From an uncultured Acetobacteraceae bacterium (GTDB lineage: Bacteria > Pseudomonadota > Alphaproteobacteria > Acetobacterales > Acetobacteraceae): 57,429 nucleotides of DNA. Location: NCBI GenBank assembly GCA_937873175.1, contig CALMVT010000052.1:20583-78011 (forward strand), given 5' to 3'. The notes beneath the pieces are model-generated. The model worked only from the letters and a program-made list of their open reading frames with translations, ran no database searches and had not been told where the DNA came from. Positions 34,477-43,795 of this stretch are shown piece by piece (position 1 is the stretch's first letter; each line of letters begins with the position of its first letter). A program made the translations under genes and the position numbers.

Positions 34477-35753
34477 GCCCGTTCCAACTCCCGCAGCGGC
34501 GCCGGCCGGTCCTCCTGGATGTCGGAGAAGGATGAGAACTGGCCGAGGTAATGGGAATGCGCCCGCTCCCAGGCCGCCTCATCCGGCAGGCCGAACAGGC
34601 GGCGGTAGTCCGGCGAGCTGGGATATGGATAAAGCGGGACGGGATCATTCGCCCACACGCCGGCCGCGCGCAACCGGTCCCGCCAAGCCGTCACCAGCGC
34701 CTCGTCGTCGCCCCGCGTTTCCAGCAGGTTGGCCTGTACGAAGGGCACATGCCGCCGGGCCAGGACGAGCAGGTCCGCCAACTCGTCGGTCGTCATCCGG
34801 CAACGCTTGTCGAGCGCCGCGCGGCCGTCCTCCGTCAAGCTCTCGACCCCGGCCTCGATCGACACGCAGCCGGCGGCGCCGAGCAGGGCGAGCATGTCGG
34901 GCTTCCAAAGGTCGATCCGGGTCTGCACGCCGAACTCGACAGACCGCTCCCGCAACGCTTCAAGCAAGGGGTGCTGGGGCAAGAAAATCTCGTCGATGAA
35001 ATACACGTACTCGACGCCTTGCGCGGTCAGACCGTCGATCTCCGCCAGCAAGGCAGGCAGGTTGCGCCGCCGATACTTGTCGCGGAAGTCGATCTTCGCG
35101 CAGAAACTGCACGAGTACGGGCAACCGCGCGAAGCCTCCACTTCCGCCCCCAGCTTGGCGGGAGGGCGGTCGAAGCGGTGATGGTGGTGGTGGTGCCGCC
35201 GTACCCAATCGTCGGGCCAGGCCAGCGGTCCCAGGTCGATGAAGCCCGCGGCCTGCGGCCCGCCCGCCTGCCGCAACGTGCCGCCGTCCAGCGTCGCCGT
35301 GCCCGGCACGACGCCAGGATGCCCGCCCGCCGCCAGCGCCGCCACAGTCTCCTCGCATTCACCCAGCACGACGGCGTTAACACCCAGCTTGCGCAAGGTC
35401 GCGCCCGGCGTCGCCGAGCCGTGCGGGCCGACCGCGACCGTCATACCCCCCTGCCCCGCCAGCGCGTCCAGCATCTGCCGCGGCACCCGAAGCTCAGGCT
35501 GCGCACAGCGCCAGAACAGGTAGCTGGGCGCGGTCGTGACCGCGGTCATGGCCGGGCCGAATGCCCGGACCTGCTCGGCCATCTCCGCATAGGACTGTCC
35601 CATGAGGTGGCCGTCGAGCAACAGCACCTGGTGCCCGTCCCGCTCCAGCAGGGCGCGGCAGTAGCCAAGTTCGAGCGGCAGATGCGGCTCGCGGCAGCCG
35701 AAGTAGATGCTGCCCTCAAATGTCCAAGGCGGGTTGAGCAGCGCCACCCTCAT
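34461..35753 (-). CDS. B12-binding domain radical SAM protein
   Basis: 430 residues, ATG at 35753 overlapping the epimerase stop (ATGA). N-terminal cobalamin-binding-like Rossmann domain (MRVALLNPPW, LELGYCRALLERDGHQVLLLD, residues 1-150). A TIM-barrel radical SAM domain follows with the 4Fe-4S motif CPYSCSFC near residues 226-233 and FIDEIFLPQ. The C-terminal part has SIEAGVESLTEDGRAAL. Such enzymes make methyl transfers or rearrangements using SAM and B12. A run of six His in RRHHHHHHRF sits near residues 187-192, between the two domains. From memory a B12-radical SAM family belongs to a gene set called rhizo-twelve with glycosyltransferases; membership here needs an HMM test. Confidence 0.88.
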   Translation of the reverse strand: MRVALLNPPWTFEGSIYFGCREPHLPLELGYCRALLERDGHQVLLLDGHLMGQSYAEMAEQVRAFGPAMTAVTTAPSYLFWRCAQPELRVPRQMLDALAGQGGMTVAVGPHGSATPGATLRKLGVNAVVLGECEETVAALAAGGHPGVVPGTATLDGGTLRQAGGPQAAGFIDLGPLAWPDDWVRRHHHHHHRFDRPPAKLGAEVEASRGCPYSCSFCAKIDFRDKYRRRNLPALLAEIDGLTAQGVEYVYFIDEIFLPQHPLLEALRERSVEFGVQTRIDLWKPDMLALLGAAGCVSIEAGVESLTEDGRAALDKRCRMTTDELADLLVLARRHVPFVQANLLETRGDDEALVTAWRDRLRAAGVWANDPVPLYPYPSSPDYRRLFGLPDEAAWERAHSHYLGQFSSFSDIQEDRPAPLRELERACRTG

Positions 35754-36826
35754 GCGGCGTCTCCGGCGACGGTCGCCGGCTCCCGCCGCGGGCGTTCGGT
35801 CGCGATCCACTGCGCGAGCCGCTGCAAGCCGTCGCGCCAGCCGATTGCCGGGCCCAACCCCAAAGCGGCCGCAGCCCGGCGGGTGTCGGCCACGAAATAC
35901 CGCTGGTCGCCTGGCCGCCAATCCGAAAAGCGCAGGTCGGCGGGCCGCTCCGTGAGTTCCGAAATCTCGGCCAGGATCTGCAGCAGCGTCACGGCATTGG
36001 CCGGACCGCCGCCGAGGTTGAAAGCCTGGCCGGAAACGGCGGCGATGCGCTTCCACGCCGCGAGATAGGCATCCACCGCGTCATCCACGTACATCACGTC
36101 GCGCACCTGACGCCCATCGCCGTAGATGCTGATCGGCCGCCCGGCCCGGACGGAGTAGAGAAAATGCGCGAGCCAGCCCTGATCCTCCGTGCCCAACTGG
36201 CGCGGGCCGTAGATGCAGCTCATGCGCAGCACGCAGGCGGGGACGCCGAAGCCGCGGGCGTAGTCCAGCACGTACTGGTCGGCCGCCCCCTTCGAGCAGC
36301 CGTAAGGCGTGTAGAAGCTGAGCGGCCGATCCTCGCCGACGCCGTGGCGGCGCAGTGCCGGGTCCTCCGGCAGGTAAGCGTCACCGTCGCGGGCCAGCCT
36401 GATGTCGGCCAGGTTGCCGTAAACCTTGTTGGTGCTGGCAAAGACGAGCGGCGGCGGTGCGGGCTGTTGGCGCAGCACTTCCAGCAGGAACAGCGTCCCC
36501 CGCAGGTTGATGTCGAAATCTTGCTCCGGCTCGGTCAGGCTGGTGGTGACGGCGACCTGCGCCGCCAAGTGGAACACCGCGCAAACGTTGCTCGCAGCCT
36601 GTTCCAGCTTGTCGCGGTCGCGCAGGTCGGCGATCATCGCCTTGATGCGGTCCGGGTGGCGGCGGCGCAGCCAGGCCAGGTTGGCCTCCACGCCCGGCCG
36701 GGCCAGCGCGTCGTAGATCAGCACATCATGACCGTCCCGCGCCAGCCGGTCGGCCAGGTTGCTGCCGATGAACCCGGCGCCGCCGGTGATCAGCACGGGA
36801 CCATGCCCGGAGCCAGGCACCCTCAT
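35750..36826 (-). CDS. NAD-dependent sugar-nucleotide epimerase/dehydratase
   Basis: 358 residues, ATG at 36826 overlapping the preceding stop (ATGA). Extended SDR: ITGGAGFIGSNLADRL (NAD loop), ASTNKVYG, catalytic YTPYGCSKG (YxxxK), SCIYGPRQLGTEDQGW and GDGRQVRDVMYVDD. The STNKVYG and TEDQGW patterns recall CDP-paratose 2-epimerase (tyvelose epimerase) relatives, but the substrate cannot be settled by eye. It probably makes an activated sugar for the three glycosyltransferases that follow. Confidence 0.87.
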   Translation of the reverse strand: MRVPGSGHGPVLITGGAGFIGSNLADRLARDGHDVLIYDALARPGVEANLAWLRRRHPDRIKAMIADLRDRDKLEQAASNVCAVFHLAAQVAVTTSLTEPEQDFDINLRGTLFLLEVLRQQPAPPPLVFASTNKVYGNLADIRLARDGDAYLPEDPALRRHGVGEDRPLSFYTPYGCSKGAADQYVLDYARGFGVPACVLRMSCIYGPRQLGTEDQGWLAHFLYSVRAGRPISIYGDGRQVRDVMYVDDAVDAYLAAWKRIAAVSGQAFNLGGGPANAVTLLQILAEISELTERPADLRFSDWRPGDQRYFVADTRRAAAALGLGPAIGWRDGLQRLAQWIATERPRREPATVAGDAA

Positions 36827-37935
36827 GCGACGAGGCCGCGCCGCTCAAGCTCCCGCCGGGCGTCCTGCACGCGGTCCTCCGCCTGCTGCTGCCGTACCCA
36901 TTCGGCCAGCTCGCCCAGGCTGTCCTCGAAGGAACGCCGCGGCTCGAAGCCCAAAACCTCGCGCGCCAACTGGATGTCGGCGAAGCAGTGACGGATATCG
37001 CCGACGCGGGCCTTGCCCATCACCTCCGGCGTCAGATGCGGCACGCCCATGGCGTCGGCCAGCGCCGCGCCGACCTCGGCGATGCTGACGTCCTGCCCGC
37101 TCGCGATGTTGAACACGTGGCCCGGCGCGTCAGGGTGTTCCAGCGCCAGGATAAAGGCGCGGGCGATATCCTCCACGTGGATGAAGTCGCGCCGCTGCGC
37201 CCCGTCCTCGAACACCAAGGGCCGCTCGCGGTTCTGCAGGCGGGACGCGAAGATGGCGAGCACGCCGGTGTATGGGTTGGACAGCGCCTGGCCCGGCCCG
37301 TACACGTTGAACAGCCGCAAGGCCACGCCCTGCATCCCGTAGGCCGGCGCGACCGTCAGCGTCAGGCGTTCCTGAACGTACTTCGTCAGGGCATAGACCG
37401 AGGCAAGGTTGGGCGGCTTCCATTCCGGCGTCGGCACGGGGGTGAGCGCGCCGCCGTCGGGTCCCACGGGGTCCCAGCCGCTGGCCAGGCGATGCGCCGG
37501 GCGCACCGCGTCGTCCACGCGTGCGCCCGTGCTGGTCCGGTACAGCCCTTCCCCGTAAACGCTCATCGAACTCGCGACGACCACGCGCGCCACCGGGCGG
37601 TCGATCAGCGCCTGGAACAGCACGGCGGTGCCGTGGTCGTTCACCGACACGTATCGGTCGATGGCATACATGCTCTGTCCCACCCCGACCTCGGCCGCGA
37701 GGTGGATCACGTTGTCCACGCCGTCCAGCGCCGCCGAAATCCGGTCGAGGTCGCGCACGTCGGCGCGGATCAACTCGACATGGTTCAACACGCCGTCCCG
37801 CACGGCGCCGCGGGTGTGCACCTGGTCGATCAAGCTGTCGAGAACGCGGACCGCGTAGCCACGCTGCAGCAACGCCCGCGCCACGTGGCAACCAATGAAC
37901 CCCGCCCCGCCCGTAACCAGTACCCGACCCGACAT
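36823..37935 (-). CDS. NAD-dependent sugar-nucleotide epimerase, dTDP-L-rhamnose 4-epimerase-like
   Basis: 370 residues from the ATG at 37935; an ATG at 37953 would add six residues. VTGGAGFIGCHVARAL is the NAD loop, ASSMSVYGEGLY is followed by a lid insertion, and YALTKYVQE is the YxxxK catalytic pair. NVYGPGQALSNPYTGVLAIF and QRRDFIHVEDIARAF strongly resemble dTDP-L-rhamnose 4-epimerase sequences, which make dTDP-6-deoxy-L-talose. First gene of a six-gene operon with overlapping stops and starts. Its promoter should lie in the 144-base gap upstream. Confidence 0.87.
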   Translation of the reverse strand: MSGRVLVTGGAGFIGCHVARALLQRGYAVRVLDSLIDQVHTRGAVRDGVLNHVELIRADVRDLDRISAALDGVDNVIHLAAEVGVGQSMYAIDRYVSVNDHGTAVLFQALIDRPVARVVVASSMSVYGEGLYRTSTGARVDDAVRPAHRLASGWDPVGPDGGALTPVPTPEWKPPNLASVYALTKYVQERLTLTVAPAYGMQGVALRLFNVYGPGQALSNPYTGVLAIFASRLQNRERPLVFEDGAQRRDFIHVEDIARAFILALEHPDAPGHVFNIASGQDVSIAEVGAALADAMGVPHLTPEVMGKARVGDIRHCFADIQLAREVLGFEPRRSFEDSLGELAEWVRQQQAEDRVQDARRELERRGLVA

Positions 37936-38079
37936 GCGGCTTTTGTCCTCCAAAGACGTCCTCAGCAGACCAAGCCGACTCGGTTTGCCAAAGTCTCAAA
38001 CGACTACAAACCCTGACTTGCTCCGCCGCTACGCCTCGATGGTCTCACGTTTTCGCGAGCGCGATGAAATTGGCGCGGT

Positions 38080-40074
38080 TCACGGGGTTTCCGGCGGGCT
38101 TTGCTCCGCCTGGACGAAGCTGACCAACTCCGCCCCGTCGTCCACCAAGTCGCCCGGCGCGGCGCGGAGCGCGCCCACGATGCCCGCCCGCGGCGCCGTC
38201 AGCCGCATCTGTACCTTCATCGCTTCCAGCACGATCAGCACGTCGCCCTGGGCGACCGAGTCTCCCGGCCGCACCAGCACATCGACGATCCGGCCCGGCA
38301 TGGGTGCCAGCAGCCGGTCCCCGCCTTCAACCTCGGCCTGCGACGGCGCCAGCGGGTCCACCAGGGTCAGCGGGTAATTGGTCCCATCCAGGATAATGGT
38401 CAGCAGGTTGCCCGTCCGGACAACCGGAGTTGTGCGGCGCGTGCCGTCCATCGCATCGCCGGCTATCTCCACCGCGCTGCCGGGTAGATCGAGCCGGACC
38501 GAGGCGCCCGAACAGAAATGGGCTCGCACGGCATGAACGGTGTCGCCCTCTGCCAGCAGCATGTCCTGGTAGCCGTCGCCGTTCATCCGCCAGGCAGTCG
38601 ACAAGTTCCAGGGCGAGAACGGGTCATGGCTTCCCGCCACCGCCGTCGTCCCTGCCCGGTCCTGCAGCACGCGCATAGCCGCGGCGGCCAGCGCCGCCGG
38701 CGGGGCCGGCTCGCGGCGCGGCAGCAGGTCGGCGCCGTGCCGCCCGATGAACCCGGTGTCCAACTCGGCCGCGCCGAACGCCGGGTGGGCGGCGATGCGG
38801 CGCAGCAGGCCGAGGTTGGTCTGCACGCCCACCACCTGGTATTCCGACAGGGCATGCGCGAGCCGGCGCACCGCCGCGGGCCGGTCGCGGTCCCACACGA
38901 TCAGCTTGGCGATCATCGGGTCATAGTGGACGCCAATCGCATCGCCGGGCCGCACGCCGGTATCGACCCGCACGTGCGCGCCCTCGGCCGGGGACTGCAG
39001 GTGGGTGAGCGTGCCCACGGCGGGCATGAAATCGCGGTCGGGGTCCTCGGCATAGACCCGGGCCTCGATGGCGTGGCCGCCGATGCGCAACTGGTCCTGC
39101 GGCACAGGCAAGAGCGCCCCGCTGGCAACCAGCAACTGCCATTCCACCAAGTCTTGCCCGGTGATCATCTCGGTGACGGGGTGCTCGACCTGCAGCCGGG
39201 TGTTCATCTCCATGAAGAAGAATTCGTTGCCTTCAACAATGAACTCCACGGTCCCCGCGCCGACGTAGCCGATGGCGCGGGCGGCGGCGCAGGCAGCTTC
39301 TCCCATGCTGGTACGCCGCGCCGGGTCCATGCCGGGAGCCGGCGCTTCCTCGATGACCTTCTGGTGCCGACGCTGGATGGAGCAGTCGCGCTCGAACAGG
39401 CTCACGGTGTTGCCGTGGGCATCGGCGAACACCTGGATTTCGATGTGTCGCGGGCGGGTCAGGTAACGCTCGATCAGCACGGTGTCGTCGCCGAAGGAGG
39501 AGCGCGCTTCCCCCATGGCCAGCGCCAGCGCCGCGTCGAAACCGTCCGCGTCGTCCACCACCCGCATGCCCTTGCCACCGCCGCCGGCGCTGGCCTTGAT
39601 CAACACGGGATAGCCGATGCGCGCGGCCTCGCTTGCCAGGTGCGCCGGGTCCTGGTCCGCGCCGTGGTAGCCCGGCACCAGCGGCACGCCGGCCCCCTGC
39701 ATCAGCGTCTTGGCCGCCGACTTGCTGCCCATCGCGCGGATCGCCTCGGGCGGCGGGCCGATGAACACGATGCCGGCGTCGGTGCAGGCTGCGGCGAACT
39801 CGGCGTTCTCGCTGAGGAAGCCATAACCGGGGTGGATAGCCTGCGCGCCCGAGCGCCGGGCGGCGTCGAGGATGCGGGCGATGTTCAAGTAGCTGTCCCG
39901 CGCCGGCGCCGGGCCGATCAGAATAGCCGTGTCCGCGGTGGCGGCATGCAGCGCGTTCGCGTCCGCCTCCGAGTACACCGCCACCGTGCGGATGCCGAGC
40001 CGCCGAGCGGTGCGGATGACCCGGCAGGCAATCTCGCCGCGGTTGGCGATCAGGATCGTGTCGAACATGCCCAT
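38080..40074 (-). CDS. mccA: methylcrotonoyl-CoA carboxylase, biotin-carrying alpha subunit
   Basis: 664 residues from the ATG at 40074, which overlaps the beta-subunit stop by one base (TGATG). Biotin carboxylase domain: FDTILIANRGEIACRV, HPGYGFLSENAEF, the ATP-grasp loop ASAGGGGKGM, and EMNTRLQVEHPVTE (residues about 1-450). The C-terminal biotinyl domain has EAMKVQ, where the Lys (near 620) carries biotin; the usual EAMKM is EAMKV here. With the neighbouring beta subunit it carboxylates 3-methylcrotonyl-CoA in leucine breakdown. The assignment to leucine rather than propionyl- or acetyl-CoA rests mainly on the beta subunit. Confidence 0.93.
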   Translation of the reverse strand: MGMFDTILIANRGEIACRVIRTARRLGIRTVAVYSEADANALHAATADTAILIGPAPARDSYLNIARILDAARRSGAQAIHPGYGFLSENAEFAAACTDAGIVFIGPPPEAIRAMGSKSAAKTLMQGAGVPLVPGYHGADQDPAHLASEAARIGYPVLIKASAGGGGKGMRVVDDADGFDAALALAMGEARSSFGDDTVLIERYLTRPRHIEIQVFADAHGNTVSLFERDCSIQRRHQKVIEEAPAPGMDPARRTSMGEAACAAARAIGYVGAGTVEFIVEGNEFFFMEMNTRLQVEHPVTEMITGQDLVEWQLLVASGALLPVPQDQLRIGGHAIEARVYAEDPDRDFMPAVGTLTHLQSPAEGAHVRVDTGVRPGDAIGVHYDPMIAKLIVWDRDRPAAVRRLAHALSEYQVVGVQTNLGLLRRIAAHPAFGAAELDTGFIGRHGADLLPRREPAPPAALAAAAMRVLQDRAGTTAVAGSHDPFSPWNLSTAWRMNGDGYQDMLLAEGDTVHAVRAHFCSGASVRLDLPGSAVEIAGDAMDGTRRTTPVVRTGNLLTIILDGTNYPLTLVDPLAPSQAEVEGGDRLLAPMPGRIVDVLVRPGDSVAQGDVLIVLEAMKVQMRLTAPRAGIVGALRAAPGDLVDDGAELVSFVQAEQSPPETP

Positions 40075-41705
40075 CACATCCGGAACAGGCCGAAGCCGCC
40101 GGCAGCCCTTCGCTGCTCGGACCACGTTTCACTGGGCGCATTCAGGCTGGCGGACAGGCCGAGGCCGAGCACCATGCGGGTATCGGCCGGGTCTATCACG
40201 CCGTCGTCCCACAGCCGCGCGCTGGAATAGTACGGGTTGCCCTGCGCCTCGTATTGCGCTTCGATAGGTGCCTTGAAGGCGGCTTCCTCCTCTGCCGACC
40301 AAGGCTTGCCCTGCGCTTCCAGGTTGTCCCGCCGCAGCGTGGCGAGCACGGAGGCCGCTTGCACGCCGCCCATCACCGAAATGCGGGCGTTGGGCCACAT
40401 CCACAGGAACCGCGGCGAAAAGGCTCGGCCGCACATGCCGTAATTGCCCGCGCCGAAGCTGCCGCCCACGACCACAGTGAACTTCGGCACGGCCGCGGTG
40501 GCAACCGCCGTCACCATCTTGGCGCCGTCCTTGGCAATGCCGCCGCTTTCGTATTTCCGGCCGACCATGAAGCCGGTGATGTTCTGCAAAAATATCAACG
40601 GGATGCCGCGCTGCGCGCACAGCTCGATGAAGTGCGCGCCCTTTTGCGCGCTTTCGCTGAACAGGATGCCGTTGTTGGCGACGATGCCGACCGGGTAGCC
40701 CCAGATGCGGGCGAAGCCGGTCACGAGCGTAGGGCCATACAAATGCTTGAACTCGTCAAGCTCCGACCCGTCCACGATCCGCGCGATCAAAGCGCGCACG
40801 TCGTATGGCTCCCGCACGTCGGCGGGCACGATGCCATACAGGTCGTGCGCGGGAAACAGCGGCTCCCGCGGCGGCCGGATGTCGAGCGTAGGCCGCTTCA
40901 CGCTGTTTAGTCCCGCCACGATCGACCGGGCGATGCCGAGCGCGTGGGCGTCATTCTCCGCCAGGTGGTCCGTGACGCCGCTGACCCGGCTGTGCAGCTC
41001 GCCGCCGCCCAGCTCCTCCGCCGTCACCACCTCCCCGGTCGCGGCGCGCACCAAGGGCGGGCCGGCGAGGAAGATGGTGCCCTGGTTGCGCACGATCACG
41101 CTCTGGTCCGACATCGCCGGCACGTAGGCGCCGCCCGCGGTGCAAGAGCCCATCACCACGGCGACCTGTGGGATGCCTGCGGCGGACATCTGCGCCTGGT
41201 TGAAGAAAATGCGGCCGAAATGGTCGCGGTCGGGAAACACCTCGTCCTGGTTCGGCAGGTTGGCGCCGCCGCTGTCCACTAAGTAGATGCAGGGCAGCCG
41301 GTTCTGCTGCGCGATCTCCTGGGCGCGCAGGTGCTTCTTCACCGTGATCGGAAAGTAGGTGCCGCCCTTCACCGTGGCGTCGTTCGCCACCACCACGCAT
41401 TCGCGCCCGGCGATGCGGCCCACGCCGGTGATGATGCCCGCGGCTGGAATGTCGCCGCCATACATCCCGTGCGCCGCCAGTTGCGACAGCTCAAGAAATG
41501 GGCTGCCGGGGTCGATCAGCATGCGCACGCGGTCCCGCGGCAGCAGCTTGCCGCGCCCCGTGTGGCGCTGCCGCGACGCCTCGCCGCCGCCCAGCCGGAT
41601 CTGGTCCACCACCCCGCGCAGTTCCTGAACCAAACCCGCCATGCGGTCGCGGTTCGTCGCGAACGCGGGCGAGCGCGGGTTCACGCCGCTGTCCAGCACC
41701 GTCAT
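40074..41705 (-). CDS. mccB: methylcrotonoyl-CoA carboxylase, carboxyltransferase beta subunit
   Basis: 543 residues from the ATG at 41705. Signature MCC-beta segments are [68 protein letters not shown] and [11 protein letters not shown], then [16 protein letters not shown]. It transfers the carboxyl group from biotin to the gamma carbon of 3-methylcrotonyl-CoA. The 1-base overlap with mccA couples subunit production. Isovaleryl-CoA dehydrogenase and HMG-CoA lyase, frequent neighbours, are not in this window. Confidence 0.96.
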   Translation of the reverse strand: MTVLDSGVNPRSPAFATNRDRMAGLVQELRGVVDQIRLGGGEASRQRHTGRGKLLPRDRVRMLIDPGSPFLELSQLAAHGMYGGDIPAAGIITGVGRIAGRECVVVANDATVKGGTYFPITVKKHLRAQEIAQQNRLPCIYLVDSGGANLPNQDEVFPDRDHFGRIFFNQAQMSAAGIPQVAVVMGSCTAGGAYVPAMSDQSVIVRNQGTIFLAGPPLVRAATGEVVTAEELGGGELHSRVSGVTDHLAENDAHALGIARSIVAGLNSVKRPTLDIRPPREPLFPAHDLYGIVPADVREPYDVRALIARIVDGSELDEFKHLYGPTLVTGFARIWGYPVGIVANNGILFSESAQKGAHFIELCAQRGIPLIFLQNITGFMVGRKYESGGIAKDGAKMVTAVATAAVPKFTVVVGGSFGAGNYGMCGRAFSPRFLWMWPNARISVMGGVQAASVLATLRRDNLEAQGKPWSAEEEAAFKAPIEAQYEAQGNPYYSSARLWDDGVIDPADTRMVLGLGLSASLNAPSETWSEQRRAAGGFGLFRM

Positions 41706-41767
41706 TCGGGCATCTCGTGCAGCATGGAAGCCGGCGGCGGCGCGGCGGGATCGGTCATCCCGCCCTT

Positions 41768-42667
41768 TTAGCGGCCCAACTGCCCCTGGAGCAACGCACG
41801 CGCCGCGACGGAGAAATCCTTGTCGCCCATCCCAAGCTCGGCCAGCCGCGCGTAGGCCGCCCGCGCGTGCTCGCCCAGAACACCCGCGGCGGCGCTCGCG
41901 GTCGCGGCTTCGGTCGCAAGCGTCAGGTCCTTCAACATCAGCGCGGTGGCGAACCCAGCCTGGTAGTCGCGGTTGGCGGGCGAGGCCGGCACCGGGCCGG
42001 GGACGGGGCAATACGAGGTGAGCGCCCAACACTGCCCGGACGACGCCTTGCTGATGTCGAACAGCGCCTGGGCCGATAGGCCAAGCTTGTCGGCCAAGGC
42101 GAACGCTTCCGACACGGCCAGCATGGAAATGCCGAGGATCAGGTTGTTGCAAACCTTCGCCGCCTGCCCGGACCCGGCGTCCCCAGCCAAGACCACCGTT
42201 TTGCCCATCGCCGAAAGCACCGGCTGCGCCCGCCCGAACGCGGCCTCGGTGCCGCCAACCATGAAGGTGAGCGTACCCGCCGCGGCGCCGGACACGCCGC
42301 CGGACACCGGGGCGTCCAGCATGACGAAGCCACGCGCCTCCGCCTGCCCCGCCATGTCCCTCGCGGTGGAAACGTCGATCGTCGAGCAGTCGATCAGCAG
42401 CGCGCCCGGCGCGGCCCGCGCGAACACGCCGTCCGCCCCGGTCAGCACCTCCCGCACGTGCCGCCCGGCCGGCAGCATGGTGACGACGATCTCGGCCCCG
42501 TCCGCCGCGTCCGCCACCGATGTGGCCTTGCTGCCGCCGGCCGTAGCCAGTGCCGTGAGGGCCGCGTCAGCCAAATCGAACCCGCGGACGCTGTGCCCGG
42601 CGCGGACCAGGTTCGCCGCCATCGGGCCGCCCATGTTGCCCAGCCCGATGAACCCGACCGCTGCCAT
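41768..42667 (-). CDS. mmsB: 3-hydroxyisobutyrate dehydrogenase
   Basis: 299 residues from the ATG at 42667, the usual family length. Beta-hydroxyacid dehydrogenase fold: [16 protein letters not shown] (NAD loop), [11 protein letters not shown] (substrate loop), [14 protein letters not shown] with the catalytic Lys, and a C-terminal LMLKDLTLA segment. It oxidises 3-hydroxyisobutyrate to methylmalonate semialdehyde in valine breakdown. It sits 62 bases upstream of mccB on the same strand, joining valine and leucine catabolism genes. Closely related tartronate semialdehyde reductases are the alternative. Confidence 0.85.
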   Translation of the reverse strand: MAAVGFIGLGNMGGPMAANLVRAGHSVRGFDLADAALTALATAGGSKATSVADAADGAEIVVTMLPAGRHVREVLTGADGVFARAAPGALLIDCSTIDVSTARDMAGQAEARGFVMLDAPVSGGVSGAAAGTLTFMVGGTEAAFGRAQPVLSAMGKTVVLAGDAGSGQAAKVCNNLILGISMLAVSEAFALADKLGLSAQALFDISKASSGQCWALTSYCPVPGPVPASPANRDYQAGFATALMLKDLTLATEAATASAAAGVLGEHARAAYARLAELGMGDKDFSVAARALLQGQLGR

Positions 42668-42804
42668 GCTGCGCTCCTGCTGACGGAACAAGACGAGTGC
42701 CTCCCTTAGCGCGAAGCAGATCTCCGGGCCAGCGGCAAGCTTAGGCAGGCGCAAGCGAGCGCTACGGGCAGCGTGAGTCCGCTGGACTTGAAGCTGGTCT
42801 CCGG

Positions 42805-43668
42805 CTACGCGATGCGGTCGGGACGGGTGAACACCTCGAACCCGTCATCCCGCGCGATGCCGGCGACCGTGATGCCGGCCGCCTCTGCCACGCGGAGCGC
42901 CAGCGCCGTGGGCGCCGACACCGCAACCAGGACCGGGATGCCGATGCGCGCGGCCTTTTGCACCAGTTCAACCGAAACGCGGCTGGTCATCACCAGCATG
43001 CCGGCCGCCGGGTCCACGCCCGCATGGGCCATGGCGCCGCCGAGCTTGTCCAGCGCGTTGTGCCGGCCCACGTCCTCCCGCACCAAGGGCGCTTGGCCGG
43101 GCTGCACGAACCCGGCGGCGTGAACCGCCCGGGTCACGCGGTTGAGCGCCTGCGCCGGGAACAGCGAGGCCACCGCCGCCTGCACCTGCGCGGGCGAGAA
43201 CCGCAGACCGGGCGGCACGGGCGGCGCGCCGCGCATCGCCTGGCCCAGGCTTTCAAGCCCGCACATCCCACATCCCGTGGGTCCCGCCATCTGGCGCCGC
43301 CGGGCTTCAACCGCCCGCATCGCGGGCGCCGCGATCCACATGCGCAACTCGATGCCGTGCGCCGCGGGGACGATCTCAAGCTCCTCGATCTCGGCGGCAC
43401 CCGAGACGATGCCCTCGGTAACGCTGAAGCCCACGGCGAAATCCCGGAGGTCTCCGGGCGTCGCCATCATCACGGCATGGGCGATGCGGTTGTAGGAAAA
43501 GGCGATGGCCGTTTCCTCCGGCACCATCCGGTCGCCGGAGGCCGATGCACCGTGCCGCCAAGCAACCGTCCGGCGCCGTTCCGCAAGCACCGGCACAGCA
43601 AGGGGGGCGCCGGAATGGGAAGGGTCCAACAATCCGCCTCCCATGTCATTGCGTCGATAGCCGATCAT
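42805..43668 (-). CDS. fdhD: formate dehydrogenase accessory sulfurtransferase FdhD
   Basis: 287 residues from the ATG at 43668; a second ATG at 43644 is possible. Hallmarks are [34 protein letters not shown], the CxxC pair Cys133/Cys136 in [22 protein letters not shown] and [14 protein letters not shown]. FdhD carries sulfur from a cysteine desulfurase to the bis-MGD cofactor, needed for active formate dehydrogenase. No formate dehydrogenase gene is in the window. Divergent from a luciferase-like gene that precedes another molybdoenzyme. Confidence 0.94.
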   Translation of the reverse strand: MIGYRRNDMGGGLLDPSHSGAPLAVPVLAERRRTVAWRHGASASGDRMVPEETAIAFSYNRIAHAVMMATPGDLRDFAVGFSVTEGIVSGAAEIEELEIVPAAHGIELRMWIAAPAMRAVEARRRQMAGPTGCGMCGLESLGQAMRGAPPVPPGLRFSPAQVQAAVASLFPAQALNRVTRAVHAAGFVQPGQAPLVREDVGRHNALDKLGGAMAHAGVDPAAGMLVMTSRVSVELVQKAARIGIPVLVAVSAPTALALRVAEAAGITVAGIARDDGFEVFTRPDRIA

Positions 43669-43782
43669 TTGGAGATCATATGGCCGCACGCAAGAGAGAC
43701 ATACCTTGCCGCATGGAAACTGCATGCCGCGCAGGCTTGCACCGCCCGTCAAGAATGCTGACTTATGCCGCATTATGTCTGC

Positions 43783-43788
43783 AAGGAG
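43783..43788 (+). promoter_or_regulatory. ribosome binding site deciding the luciferase-like start
   Basis: AAGGAG seven bases upstream of the ATG at 43796. It favours that start over in-frame codons further upstream. Confidence 0.7.
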
Positions 43789-43795
43789 CCACTGC

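Noticed and set aside
37936-38079. Imperfect hairpin CAAGCCGA/TCGGTTTG near 37971-37988
   Set aside because: The stem is short with almost no loop and no T-tract, and it lies upstream of an operon where no terminator for the leftward genes is needed.
42668-42804. Possible RNA element between mmsB and fdhD
   Set aside because: No stem with a sensible loop or conserved riboswitch core could be traced by eye; no support.
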